Of a DNA stretch of 41,362 nucleotides, positions 1 through 8,810 are shown piece by piece (the stretch's first letter is position 1; every line of letters begins with the position of its first letter). Made by a program: the position numbers and the translations under genes. Under the pieces are notes generated by a model. That model worked only from the letters and a program-made list of their open reading frames with translations, was not told where the DNA came from and made no database searches. Source of the DNA: Gammaproteobacteria bacterium Ga0077536 (GTDB lineage: Bacteria; Pseudomonadota; Gammaproteobacteria; Ga0077536). The stretch lies in contig LNEL01000041.1 of the NCBI GenBank assembly GCA_001464935.1, forward strand, positions 1 through 41,362, written 5' to 3'.

Positions 1-288
1 GGTATCGCCCGTGCGCAGGTTGAAGCGGCGAATCTGGCTGGGGGAGACGTAGATGTCATCCGGGCCGGCGAGATAGGAGCAGTCGTTGGAACGCAGGAAT
101 CCGAAACCGTCCTGCAGAATTTCCAGTACTCCGTCTCCCGAGATTTCTTCGCCCTTCTTCGCCTGGGCTTTCAGGATTCCGAAGATGACATCCTGTTTTC
201 GCGAGCGGGCAACGCCTTCGAGGCCGAGCTCGTCGGCGATGGCGATCAGCTCGGCGGCTGGCTTCTGCTTGAGTTCAGTCAGATTCAT
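1..288 (-). CDS. rho: Transcription termination factor Rho, N-terminal part (cut by window edge)
   Basis: The first 96 residues are present and the gene continues beyond the left edge. The product begins [20 protein letters not shown], the helical Rho N-terminal domain. It then enters the cold-shock-like RNA-binding domain, with [15 protein letters not shown] and [19 protein letters not shown] typical of the primary RNA-binding site. Rho is a hexameric RNA-dependent ATPase that releases transcripts lacking intrinsic terminators. The ATG at 288 is fixed by the universal start of the family. It follows trx in the same direction with a 216-nt gap, an order common in gammaproteobacteria. The ATPase domain cannot be inspected here. 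Confidence 0.96.
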   Translation of the reverse strand, partial: MNLTELKQKPAAELIAIADELGLEGVARSRKQDVIFGILKAQAKKGEEISGDGVLEILQDGFGFLRSNDCSYLAGPDDIYVSPSQIRRFNLRTGDT

Positions 289-404
289 TGCAATCTACGG
301 ATATGGTTGGGTGACACGCGATGCCGCAACCGGCAGCTCGGCGTGAAAGAGGTTTACAGGGTGTAGTTGAAGAGCCTAGAACGGCTGTTCAGATGCTTGT
401 GCTG

Positions 405-430
405 CGAAAAATAGCACGCGACCGGTGTGC
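405..430 (-). terminator. Candidate intrinsic terminator after trx
   Basis: Read on the minus strand about 75 nt after the trx stop, a short imperfect hairpin (GCAC and GTGC arms with one extra pair around a GC-rich loop) is followed at once by TATTTTT. The stem is short, so this is tentative. Further upstream, 442-456 holds a GC-only hairpin (CCCCGG, AGT, CCGGGG) without a T-run. Together they would separate trx from rho. Confidence 0.35.
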
Positions 431-504
431 CGTCTAGGCATCCCCGGAGTCCGGGGCTCGCAGCATCCGGGGCCGGGGATTGGGCGCTGGCCCGCCGCCG
501 TTGC

Positions 505-834
505 TCAGACGTTGCTGTCGATGAACGCAGTGAGCTGGGACTTCGTCAGGGCCCCGACGTGAGTGGCCACGACATTGCCGTCCTTGAACAGCATCAGCGT
601 TGGTACGCCCCTGATGCCGTACTTCATCGACGTGGCGTGGTTGTCGTCGACGTCCAGTTTGGCGATGGTCAATTTGTCGTGATATTCGCCGGATACCTCG
701 TCTAGAATGGGCGCGATCATTCGGCACGGGCCACACCACTCAGCCCAGTAGTCGACCAGAACGGGCTTGGCGGATTTCAGGACGTCGGTCTCGAACGAGT
801 CGTCCGTGACGTAGACGATGTGCTCGCTGCTCAT
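505..834 (-). CDS. trxA: Thioredoxin
   Basis: This is a 109-residue cytosolic thiol-disulphide reductase, the usual length of thioredoxin 1. The active site WCGPC gives cysteines 34 and 37 after VLVDYWAE. The cis-proline motif GVPT and the GALTKSQL C-terminal helix are present. An open frame extends upstream to 1215, but the ATG at 834 ([10 protein letters not shown]) matches the family start and has GGAG about 14 nt upstream, so the longer frame is read as a shadow. It is divergent from lptM-lysA and precedes rho, the common trx-rho arrangement. It is expected to be reduced by thioredoxin reductase and to serve ribonucleotide reductase and other targets. Confidence 0.96.
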   Translation of the reverse strand: MSSEHIVYVTDDSFETDVLKSAKPVLVDYWAEWCGPCRMIAPILDEVSGEYHDKLTIAKLDVDDNHATSMKYGIRGVPTLMLFKDGNVVATHVGALTKSQLTAFIDSNV

Positions 835-962
835 GTAATTAACACGCTCCAAACGGGGATAAGTTGAACGATTGTCGACCGATTGCCGGCCATAAAGCAA
901 GTGCGTGCGGCCGCGCAAAACAGCGTTGGGACGCAGAGCGCCGCACGCGTGGCACGCCGGTC

Positions 963-1085
963 GTGGCCCTGCGCCGCGGTGTCTGGGTGCTGGTGCTGGC
1001 GCTGGCCTGCGGGCTCGCCGGGTGCGGCCAGAAGGGCGACCTCTACCTGCCGGACGAAGCGCCGGAAAAAGCAGCCGAGCGCTGA
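963..1085 (+). CDS. lptM: LptM-like small lipoprotein (YifL/LppL family)
   Basis: This is a 40-residue lipoprotein if translation starts at the GTG at 963. A hydrophobic signal ([11 protein letters not shown]) leads to the lipobox LAGC with the lipidated Cys at 21, then [11 protein letters not shown]. The string [11 protein letters not shown] is the hallmark of LptM/YifL, which in E. coli assists oxidative maturation of the LptD/LptE LPS translocon at the outer membrane. A TTG at 864 would give 73 residues with an implausibly long basic N-region, so the GTG is preferred. It sits 56 nt upstream of lysA, the conserved position of this gene in gammaproteobacteria, and is probably co-transcribed with it. 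Confidence 0.85.
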   Translation: MALRRGVWVLVLALACGLAGCGQKGDLYLPDEAPEKAAER

Positions 1086-1141
1086 ATCCCGGCCCGCCTT
1101 GCGGGCACTTCCCGAATCCAACCAGCAGCGGAATCCGCCCC

Positions 1142-2395
1142 ATGTTCCAGTACCGCGACGGACGGCTTTGCATCGACGGTCTTGCGCTCGACGACATCGC
1201 CAGCCAGTACGGCACACCCTGTTACGTCTACTCCCGGGCCGATATCGAGCATGCGTGGCGCAGCTACGATCGCGCGTTCGGCGCGCGCGCCCATCGCATC
1301 CATTATGCGGTCAAGGCCAATGCGAATCTCGCCGTGCTCGACACCCTGGCGCGCTTGGGCTCCGGCTTCGACATCGTGTCCGGCGGCGAACTCGCCCGGG
1401 TGCTGGCGGCCCGCGGCAAACCCGGGGCGATCGTGTTCTCCGGGGTCGGCAAGACCGTCGTCGAGATGGAGGCCGCCCTGGCCGCCGACATCGGCGTGTT
1501 CAATATCGAGTCACCCGCCGAACTCGTTCGCCTCGACGGCGTGGCGGGCCGGGTCGGCCGCCGCGCGCGCATCGCCGTGCGGGTGAATCCCGACGTCGAT
1601 GCCCACACCCATCCCTACATCTCCACCGGACTCGACGAGAACAAGTTCGGCGTGCCGATGGCGGACGCACCCGACCTTTATCGCGTCGCCGCCGGCCTGC
1701 CGAACATCGAAGTGACCGGCGTCGCCTGCCATATCGGCTCGCAGCTGACGAGCCTCGCGCCGTTTGCCGATGCGATGGCGCGCGTGATGGTGCTGGTCGA
1801 GCGGCTCGCCGCTGCCGGCATCGAGCTTGCCCATGTGGACGCCGGCGGCGGACTTGGCGTGCGCTACCACGACGAGACGCTGCCCTCGATCGAGGATTAC
1901 GTCGCGACGCTGTGCCGGGCGATTCCCTCGCGCTACGAAATCTGCATCGAGCCGGGGCGATCGCTGGTCGCGACCGCCGGCGCGCTGCTGACGACGGTGG
2001 AGTACCTGAAAGTGACGCCGAAGCGGCATTTCGCGATCGTCGACGCCGCGATGAACGATTTGATCCGGCCTGCCCTGTACGAAGCCTGGCACGAGGTCCT
2101 GCCGCTCCGAGAGGCCGGTGACGAGGTGCCGGAACAGCGCTTCGACCTTGTCGGGCCGGTCTGCGAAAGCGCCGATTTCCTGGCCAACGATCGGCCCTTG
2201 CGGCTGGTGCCGGGGGCCCGACTGGCGATCATGGGCGCCGGCGCCTATGGCCACGTGATGGCTTCCAACTACAATGCACGGCCGCGCCCGCCGGAAATCA
2301 TGGTCGACGCCGCCGGCGCCCACCTGGTGCGGGCCCGTGAATCGATAGCCGCCCTCTATTCGGGCGAAACCCTGCTGCCGGATGCATCAATTTAG
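1142..2395 (+). CDS. lysA: Diaminopimelate decarboxylase
   Basis: This 417-residue PLP enzyme of the alanine-racemase-like fold III converts meso-diaminopimelate to lysine, the last step of lysine synthesis. The PLP lysine is K58 in HYAVKANAN. Further motifs are HIGSQ (197-201), the phosphate-binding GGGLG (235-239), EPGRS (270-274), the intersubunit active-site CES (341-343) and [12 protein letters not shown] near 367. The ATG at 1142 (MFQYRDGRL) is chosen because the frame upstream of it overlaps lptM and lacks family similarity. dapF, which commonly follows lysA, is absent; the next gene is glnA after a 266-nt regulatory gap. Confidence 0.96.
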   Translation: MFQYRDGRLCIDGLALDDIASQYGTPCYVYSRADIEHAWRSYDRAFGARAHRIHYAVKANANLAVLDTLARLGSGFDIVSGGELARVLAARGKPGAIVFSGVGKTVVEMEAALAADIGVFNIESPAELVRLDGVAGRVGRRARIAVRVNPDVDAHTHPYISTGLDENKFGVPMADAPDLYRVAAGLPNIEVTGVACHIGSQLTSLAPFADAMARVMVLVERLAAAGIELAHVDAGGGLGVRYHDETLPSIEDYVATLCRAIPSRYEICIEPGRSLVATAGALLTTVEYLKVTPKRHFAIVDAAMNDLIRPALYEAWHEVLPLREAGDEVPEQRFDLVGPVCESADFLANDRPLRLVPGARLAIMGAGAYGHVMASNYNARPRPPEIMVDAAGAHLVRARESIAALYSGETLLPDASI

Positions 2396-2413
2396 TGCGA
2401 ATTTGCGCAGCCG

Positions 2414-2430
2414 CGCACGCTCATTGTGCA
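2414..2430 (+). promoter_or_regulatory. Candidate NtrC-binding site upstream of glnA
   Basis: CGCAC, seven bases, then GTGCA forms a dyad that matches the enteric NtrC consensus TGCAC-N7-GTGCA except for the first base. Its centre lies about 84 bp upstream of the start expected from the sigma-54 promoter at 2480-2495, a normal enhancer distance. The AATAAT at 2430-2435 overlaps it and could be the -10 of a weaker sigma-70 promoter, as in E. coli glnAp1, but no matching -35 is seen. A second equally good dyad was not found. Confidence 0.6.
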
Positions 2431-2479
2431 ATAATCGGCCGGCAGCGCCGATGCCCTCGAAGAATCAACTTCTTATGTG

Positions 2480-2495
2480 TGGCATGCAAAATGCA
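2480..2495 (+). promoter_or_regulatory. Sigma-54 (-24/-12) promoter of glnA
   Basis: TGGCATG, four bases, ATGCA matches the sigma-54 consensus TGGCACG-N4-TTGCW at all but two positions. The invariant GG (2481-2482) and GC (2493-2494) are exactly 12 bp apart. It predicts transcription from about 2505, leaving a leader of roughly 155 nt before glnA. With the upstream NtrC-type dyad and ntrBC downstream, this is the expected nitrogen-regulated promoter. Confidence 0.8.
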
Positions 2496-2575
2496 AATTT
2501 GGGGGCATACGCGGTGGCCGACGCCGCCGACACGCGAACCAGCTTTTTTACGCTCGGCAAGTGGCGACACGCCGG

Positions 2576-2603
2576 CGCGCATCAATCCAGCCCTGGATGC
2601 GCG
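2576..2603 (+). other. Hairpin in the glnA leader
   Basis: CGCGCATC (2576-2583) pairs perfectly with GATGCGCG (2596-2603). The 12-nt loop itself contains CCAG and CTGG, which can pair instead as an inner stem. It lies between the predicted sigma-54 start and the glnA ribosome-binding site and has no following T-run, so it is not an obvious terminator. It may stabilise or regulate the message; no known riboswitch class was recognised. Confidence 0.4.
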
Positions 2604-2661
2604 TTATCTGCCGAGTCGGGGTCGATTTCGAAATAAGCCTAAGGCCTGGAGGAGATAGATC

Positions 2662-4071
2662 ATGTCCGTTGAGAGTGTGCTGAAGACGCTGAAAGACGAG
2701 GAGGTCCGCTATGTCGACCTTCGATTCACCGATACCCGCGGCAAAGACCAGCACGTGACGGTGCCGTCGCACCAGATCGACGCGGACGTGTTCGAAGACG
2801 GCAAGATGTTCGACGGCTCGTCGATTGCCGGCTGGAAGGGCATCCACGAGTCCGACATGATCCTCATGCTCGACCCGACGACGGCCGTCATGGACCCGTT
2901 CTTCGAAGACAAGACGATGATCATCCGGTGCGACATCATCGAGCCGGCCACGGGCCAGGGCTATGAGCGCGACCCGCGGTCGACCGCGAAGCGCGCGGAA
3001 GCCTACCTGAAGGCCACTGGCATCGCCGACACCGCGTTCTTCGGCCCGGAACCCGAGTTCTTCATCTTCGACGACGTCCGCTACAGCCAGGAAATGCGCG
3101 GCGGTTTCTACGAAATCGATTCCGACGAAGGCTACTGGAGCTCGGCCAAGAAGATGGAGGGGGGCAACCCCGGTCACCGCCCCGGCATCAAGGGCGGCTA
3201 TTTCCCGGTGCCGCCGGTCGATTCGCTGCAGGATCTGCGCTCGGCGATGTGCAATGTGCTCGAACAGATGGGCATGCCGGTCGAAGTGCATCATCACGAA
3301 GTGGCGACGGCGGGCCAGTGCGAAATCGGGACCCGTTTCGATACGCTCGTGAAGCGCGCCGACTCCACCCAGCTGCTGAAGTACGTCGTGCACAACGTCG
3401 CCCACAGCTTCGGCAAGACCGTGACCTTCATGCCGAAACCGCTGGTCGGCGACAACGGCAGCGGCATGCACGTGCACCAGTCGCTGGCGAAGGGCGGCAC
3501 CAATCTGTTCGCGGGCGACGGTTACGGCGGTCTGTCCGAGACGGCCCTGCATTACATCGGCGGCATCATCAAGCATGCCCGAGCGATCAATGCGTTCACC
3601 AATGCGAGCACCAACAGCTACAAGCGCCTGGTGCCCGGTTTCGAAGCCCCGATCATGCTGGCCTACTCGGCGCGCAACCGGTCGGCCTCGATTCGCATTC
3701 CGTGGATTTCCAACCCGAAGGGCCGCCGCATCGAAGTCCGCTTCCCGGACTCGACGTCGAACCCGTACTTCGCGTTCGCGACGATGATGATGGCCGGTAT
3801 CGATGGCATCAAGAACAAGATCGACCCGGGCGCGCCGATGGACAAGGACCTGTACGACCTCGAGCCGGAAGAGGCGAAGCACATTCCCACCGTGTGCCAT
3901 TCGCTCGACCAGGCGCTCGAAGCCCTCGATCGCGACCGCGACTTCCTGAAGGCCGGCGGCGTGTTCACGGATGACATGATCGACGCGTACATCGAGCTGA
4001 AGATGGCCGAAGTCACGCGTTTCCGCATGACGCCGCATCCGGTCGAGTTCGAGATGTACTACAGCGTCTGA
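2662..4071 (+). CDS. glnA: Type I glutamine synthetase
   Basis: This 469-residue enzyme condenses glutamate and ammonia with ATP to make glutamine, acting as a cytosolic dodecamer. Family motifs are [21 protein letters not shown] (metal-binding glutamates), [10 protein letters not shown], the [19 protein letters not shown] loop region and NRSASIRIP. The adenylylation tyrosine is Y398 in [10 protein letters not shown], so activity is probably controlled by GlnE. The ATG at 2662 has GGAGGA eight to nine nt upstream. Transcription is likely NtrC/sigma-54 dependent (sites at 2414 and 2480) and ends at a strong terminator at 4088. The ntrBC genes lie just downstream. Confidence 0.98.
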   Translation: MSVESVLKTLKDEEVRYVDLRFTDTRGKDQHVTVPSHQIDADVFEDGKMFDGSSIAGWKGIHESDMILMLDPTTAVMDPFFEDKTMIIRCDIIEPATGQGYERDPRSTAKRAEAYLKATGIADTAFFGPEPEFFIFDDVRYSQEMRGGFYEIDSDEGYWSSAKKMEGGNPGHRPGIKGGYFPVPPVDSLQDLRSAMCNVLEQMGMPVEVHHHEVATAGQCEIGTRFDTLVKRADSTQLLKYVVHNVAHSFGKTVTFMPKPLVGDNGSGMHVHQSLAKGGTNLFAGDGYGGLSETALHYIGGIIKHARAINAFTNASTNSYKRLVPGFEAPIMLAYSARNRSASIRIPWISNPKGRRIEVRFPDSTSNPYFAFATMMMAGIDGIKNKIDPGAPMDKDLYDLEPEEAKHIPTVCHSLDQALEALDRDRDFLKAGGVFTDDMIDAYIELKMAEVTRFRMTPHPVEFEMYYSV

Positions 4072-4087
4072 CGCTGTCTGGCGGCAC

Positions 4088-4131
4088 GTCGAAGCCCCGC
4101 AGCGCGGGGCTTCGACTCTTCCTTCCTTGTT
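4088..4131 (+). terminator. Strong intrinsic terminator after glnA
   Basis: A perfect 13-bp stem (4088-4100 with 4104-4116) closes a three-base loop and is followed by a T-rich tail, TCTTCCTTCCTTGTT. It lies 17 nt after the glnA stop and should end most glnA transcripts before the DUF4124 gene. Confidence 0.9.
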
Positions 4132-4150
4132 GCCGATGGGGTGCGGGGCT

Positions 4151-4741
4151 ATGCTTCCCGGCATGCGCGTCCCGGCAGCCCTGCTGATCCTGTTCCAGAT
4201 CGCGCCGCCACTGCCTGCGGCCGAGGTCTATCGCTATGTCGATCCGGAGCGCGGAGTGGAGTACTCCGATACGCCGCGACCGGGCGCCGAGCGCATCCTC
4301 ATCCCGGAGACGCCCGTCGCGCCGGTGATCAGGACCCCGCCGCCGTCGGCCCTGGCCCCCGAGGCGGCCGAGACGCCAGCAGGCACGGCGCTCGCCTACG
4401 TCGACATCGCCATCGTCGACCCGGCCGACCAGGACACCCTGCGCGACAATGCGGGCAACCTGATCGTCGCCGTCAGCCTCGATCCCCCGCTGCAGGCCGA
4501 CTTCGGGCACCGGCTGCGGCTGCTGCTCGACGGTGCGGTCGCCGGGGAAGGCGTCGGCACCCACTTCGCGCTGAGCGAACTCGACCGCGGCACGCATACC
4601 CTGCAGGCCGTCGTGGTGGGCAGCGACGGGCAGGCGCTGGTCAGTTCGGCCGTGACGACCTTCCACCTTCACCGCATGACGGTTCAGCAGATCCAGCGGC
4701 GCAAGGCCGCCGAAAATCCCGCCCCCGCCACGCCGCCCTGA
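4151..4741 (+). CDS. DUF4124-domain periplasmic protein
   Basis: This is a secreted protein of about 196 residues. A hydrophobic signal (VPAALLILFQIAPPLPAA) is followed by EVYRYVDPERGVEYSDTPRPGAERI, the signature of DUF4124, a short domain at the N-terminus of exported proteobacterial proteins whose function is unknown to me. The remainder (about 90-180) looks like a beta-rich domain (LIVAVSLDPPLQ, LRLLLDGAVAG, HTLQAVVVGSDG), perhaps an immunoglobulin-like fold. ATGs at 4127, 4151 and 4163 are possible; 4127 lies in the glnA terminator, and 4151 has a purine-rich stretch upstream. DUF4124 genes between glnA and ntrB are common in related genomes. Confidence 0.8.
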   Translation: MLPGMRVPAALLILFQIAPPLPAAEVYRYVDPERGVEYSDTPRPGAERILIPETPVAPVIRTPPPSALAPEAAETPAGTALAYVDIAIVDPADQDTLRDNAGNLIVAVSLDPPLQADFGHRLRLLLDGAVAGEGVGTHFALSELDRGTHTLQAVVVGSDGQALVSSAVTTFHLHRMTVQQIQRRKAAENPAPATPP

Positions 4742-4912
4742 GCACGCCCCGCGCTTGCACCGGGGTTGGTCCAATTCTTGCCAACCATTAGGCGCGTTGC
4801 TCGACGAAGGGCAGTCTGCCCGCTGTTGCGACCCGAAATGAGGCCAAGTCCTTGTCTTTGGGCCGTGCAGTCCGCAGGACTGGACGAGGCGACAGGGAAC
4901 CCGGACCTATAC

Positions 4913-4929
4913 TGCACCAAATTGGCCCA
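4913..4929 (+). promoter_or_regulatory. Candidate NtrC site overlapping the ntrB start
   Basis: TGCACCAAATTGGCCCA fits the NtrC dyad GCAC-N5-TGGTGC except in two bases of the right arm, and its last base is the A of the ntrB ATG. In E. coli, NtrC binds near the glnL promoter and represses it, so an autoregulatory site here is plausible. A second partial match (TGCACC then TTGGTCC with spacing one base too long) lies at 4756-4773, overlapping a 6-bp hairpin at 4764-4786. Confidence 0.4.
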
Positions 4930-6014
4930 TGACTATTCTGGAACGCATGTTTAACGAGCAAGACGGTAGCGCCGTTCTCAATCAGCTGGCGACAGCCGTG
5001 ATCCAGCTCGACCGCCAGCTGCGCGTGCGGGAAGCGAACCCGGCGGCTGAAAACCTCGTGATGAGCAGCATTCACAAGCTGCGCGGCCTGCCGCTGGACA
5101 AGCTGTTCCCGGGCCGGCCCGACTTCATCGAGGCGGTCGATCTGTCGCTGGACGACACGCGCTCGTTCACCGAGCGCGACCTGCTGCTCGCGCGCCCGAA
5201 CCTGGAGCCGATGCGGGTGGACTGCATCGTGTCGCCCCGGCAGGGCAGCGGGAGCGCCGCCCACGGCGCCGTGCTCGAACTGACGAGCACCGAACGTCAG
5301 CAGCGGATTCAGGCCGAGGAGAACAAGCTGATCCAGAACCAGATCAGCACGGCCCTGATGCAGGGCCTCGCGCACGAGGTGAAGAACCCCCTGGGCGGGA
5401 TCCGCGGCGCAGCGCAGTTGCTCGAACGCGAACTGAGCGACCCGCAGCATCGCGAATACACCCAGATCATCATTGGCGAGGCCGATCGGCTGCGGAAACT
5501 CGTCGACCGCATGCTCGGACCTCGCGGTCAGCTGCATCCGACGGTGTTCAACATCCACGAGGTGCTGGAACACGTGCGGCAGGTCGTCGAAATCGAGGCG
5601 AACCGGCGCGTGACGATTCACCGCGACTACGACCCGAGCCTGCCGGACCTGCAGGCCGATCGCGATTTGTTGATTCAGGCGTTCCTGAACCTGGTGCGCA
5701 ACTCGGTGCAGGCGCTCGGTGGCCATGGCGGCAATATCACGCTGCGCACGCGAGCGCAGCGCAAATTCACCATCGGCAGCGTGCTCCACAAGCTGGTGAT
5801 CCGGGCCGAAGTCGTCGATGACGGACCGGGCGTTGCGCCAGAACTCGCGGACAGCATTTTCTTTCCGATGGTGTCCGGTCGCGCGGAGGGTTCAGGTCTC
5901 GGCCTGCCCATCGCGCAATCCCTGGTGAATCGCCAGGGCGGCTTGATCGATTTCACGAGCACACCGGGCAACACGGTCTTCACGGTTTGGCTACCAATAA
6001 GGAATACGCCATGA
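4929..6014 (+). CDS. ntrB: Nitrogen regulation sensor kinase/phosphatase NtrB
   Basis: This 361-residue cytosolic kinase has no membrane segment, as expected for NtrB (GlnL). A PAS-like domain occupies about 15-115 (VIQLDRQLRVREANPAAENL). The H-box GLAHEVKNPLGG carries the phosphorylated H149, followed by the N-box NLVRNSVQA (254-262), G1 DDGPG (297-301) and G2 GSGLGL (321-326). It phosphorylates or dephosphorylates NtrC according to PII status. ATG 4929 is used; ATG 4947 (MFNEQDGS) also fits the family length. The stop overlaps the ntrC start by ATGA, so the pair is translationally coupled. Confidence 0.95.
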   Translation: MTILERMFNEQDGSAVLNQLATAVIQLDRQLRVREANPAAENLVMSSIHKLRGLPLDKLFPGRPDFIEAVDLSLDDTRSFTERDLLLARPNLEPMRVDCIVSPRQGSGSAAHGAVLELTSTERQQRIQAEENKLIQNQISTALMQGLAHEVKNPLGGIRGAAQLLERELSDPQHREYTQIIIGEADRLRKLVDRMLGPRGQLHPTVFNIHEVLEHVRQVVEIEANRRVTIHRDYDPSLPDLQADRDLLIQAFLNLVRNSVQALGGHGGNITLRTRAQRKFTIGSVLHKLVIRAEVVDDGPGVAPELADSIFFPMVSGRAEGSGLGLPIAQSLVNRQGGLIDFTSTPGNTVFTVWLPIRNTP

Positions 6015-7432
6015 ACAGGCAGCCTGAGGTTTGGATCATTGACGACGACCGGGCGATCCGCTGGGTGCTGGAAAAGGCGCTGTCGCAGGCGACCATCGCG
6101 ACCCACAGCTTCGAGACTGCCGACAAGGCGCTCGCGCGGCTCAAGCGCGACAGGCCGGACGTCATCATCACCGACATCCGCATGCCCGGCACGGACGGCC
6201 TGGCGCTGCTCGACCAGGTGCAGCATTCCGATCCGGCACTGCCGGTCATCATCATGACGGCCTACGCCGATCTGGACCGCGCCGTCGCGGCCTACCAGGG
6301 CGGGGCCTTCGAATATCTGCCGAAGCCGTTCGACGTCGATGAAGCCGTCGCCATCGTGCGCCGGGCACTCGCGAAGACCGACGAATCGCTGCTGCCTGCA
6401 GTCGCCAGCGAACCGCCGCGCGTGACGGCCGACATCATCGGCGCCGCGCCGGCCATGCAGGAGGTGTTTCGCGCCATTGGTCGACTGTCGAAATCGAACA
6501 TGACCGTGCTGCTGACGGGCGAGTCAGGCACCGGCAAAGAGCTGGTGGCGCGGGCCCTTCATCGCCATTCGCCGCGCGCGGCGAAACCTTTCATCGCGCT
6601 CAACACGGCGGCGATTCCGCGCGAACTCCTCGAGTCGGAACTGTTCGGGCACGAGCGTGGCTCGTTCACCGGCGCGACGGCGCAGCGCGTCGGCCGCTTC
6701 GAGCAGGCCGATGGCGGTACGCTGTTCCTCGATGAAATCGGCGACATGCCGGCCGAACTGCAGACCCGTTTGCTGCGCGTGCTGGCAGAGGGCGACTTCT
6801 ACCGCGTAGGTGGCCACCATCCGGTGCACGTCGACGTGCGCGTGATCGCGGCGACCCACCAGGATCTCGAACGGCGCGTGAAGGAGAATTCCTTCCGCGA
6901 GGATCTGTTCCACCGCCTCAACGTCATCCGCCTGCAGTTGCCGCCGTTGCGCGATCGGCTGGAAGACATCGGCGAACTCGCCGAACATTTCCTGCGCGTC
7001 ACCGCCCAGGAGCTCGATGTCGAGCCGAAGCGTCTGTCACCCAAGGCGCTGGAAGCCTTCCGCGCCTACCCGTGGCCCGGCAACGTGCGCCAGCTCGAGA
7101 ACATCTGCCGCCGGGTCACGATCATGGCGCCCACGCAGACGATCGAAGTGCACGATCTGCCGCGCGAACTGACGGCCGATCCGGCGACGGAAACCGTGCA
7201 GGGCGATCGGCTCGGCACCGACTGGGAGATTGCGCTGCGCCGCTGGGCCGAGCATCACGCGTCGTCGTCACCGATCCCGATCCTCGACGAAGCCGTGCCC
7301 AAGTTCGAGAAGACGATGATTCGCGTCGCGCTGGCCCGCACGCACGGCCGGCGTCACGACGCCGCCCGCCTCCTCGGCTGGGGCCGCAACACGCTGACAC
7401 GCAAGATCAAGGAACTCGGCCTGGAGACCTGA
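6011..7432 (+). CDS. ntrC: Nitrogen regulation response regulator NtrC
   Basis: This is a 473-residue sigma-54 activator. The receiver domain has the acidic pocket DDD (11-13), phospho-acceptor D55 in ITDIRMPG and K105. The AAA+ domain has Walker A GESGTGKE (170-177), the sigma-54 contact loop GSFTGA (217-222), Walker B GGTLFLDE (235-242) and the [10 protein letters not shown] arginine region near 296. A Fis-type helix-turn-helix ends the protein ([20 protein letters not shown]). The loop reads GSFTGA rather than GAFTGA. ATG 6011 has AAGGAA upstream and overlaps the ntrB stop. It probably activates the glnA promoter at 2480. Confidence 0.97.
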   Translation: MNRQPEVWIIDDDRAIRWVLEKALSQATIATHSFETADKALARLKRDRPDVIITDIRMPGTDGLALLDQVQHSDPALPVIIMTAYADLDRAVAAYQGGAFEYLPKPFDVDEAVAIVRRALAKTDESLLPAVASEPPRVTADIIGAAPAMQEVFRAIGRLSKSNMTVLLTGESGTGKELVARALHRHSPRAAKPFIALNTAAIPRELLESELFGHERGSFTGATAQRVGRFEQADGGTLFLDEIGDMPAELQTRLLRVLAEGDFYRVGGHHPVHVDVRVIAATHQDLERRVKENSFREDLFHRLNVIRLQLPPLRDRLEDIGELAEHFLRVTAQELDVEPKRLSPKALEAFRAYPWPGNVRQLENICRRVTIMAPTQTIEVHDLPRELTADPATETVQGDRLGTDWEIALRRWAEHHASSSPIPILDEAVPKFEKTMIRVALARTHGRRHDAARLLGWGRNTLTRKIKELGLET

Positions 7433-7447
7433 CCGGGGGCGAGGATG

Positions 7448-7552
7448 GCCACCGAGAACACAGAGATTTTCAAAGAATCCTTGTCTGGCCGAATCGTTCG
7501 GCCAGCTGATTGCGCGCTGCAATTTCTCGGTGTTCTCCGTGTTCTCGGTGGC
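7448..7552. repeat. Nested palindrome made of 9-bp tandem repeats between ntrC and hemB
   Basis: The outer arms are 14-bp perfect inverted repeats (7448-7461 and 7539-7552), extended by four more pairs after one mismatch. The right arm is three tandem 9-mers: TTCTCGGTG, TTCTCCGTG, TTCTCGGTG (7524-7550). The left arm has two complementary units (CACCGAGAA, then the degenerate CACAGAGAT). At the centre is a separate perfect 8-bp hairpin, TGGCCGAA-TCG-TTCGGCCA (7486-7504). It fills most of the 131-bp gap between convergent ntrC and hemB, so it could act as a bidirectional terminator or be a dispersed repeat. From memory similar CTCTGTGTTCTC-type repeats occur in other proteobacterial genomes, but this was not checked. 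Confidence 0.75.
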
Positions 7553-7563
7553 TGAATTGATTC

Positions 7564-8733
<1,170 letters not shown>

Positions 8734-8810
8734 TCATCGCCGGTCGAGGCCGCTTCTCGTGTCGCACGCGCCGCGCAGTCGACGGCCCCGCGGCGTCGTG
8801 CACCAGCCCG

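Noticed and set aside
864..962. Upstream TTG start giving a 73-residue LptM
   Set aside because: The extra 33 residues would make an unusually long signal-peptide N-region; the GTG at 963 fits lipoprotein rules.
2395..2409. Second NtrC dyad (GTGCG...GCGCA)
   Set aside because: The arms are in the wrong order compared with the NtrC consensus, so it is only a chance palindrome.
2500..2661. Glutamine riboswitch in the glnA leader
   Set aside because: The single hairpin does not resemble the known glnA RNA class, which is mainly found in cyanobacteria.
2548..4164. 538-codon open frame antisense to glnA
   Set aside because: It mirrors a certain glnA gene; the frame stays open because of strong third-position GC bias, and the translation has no family features.
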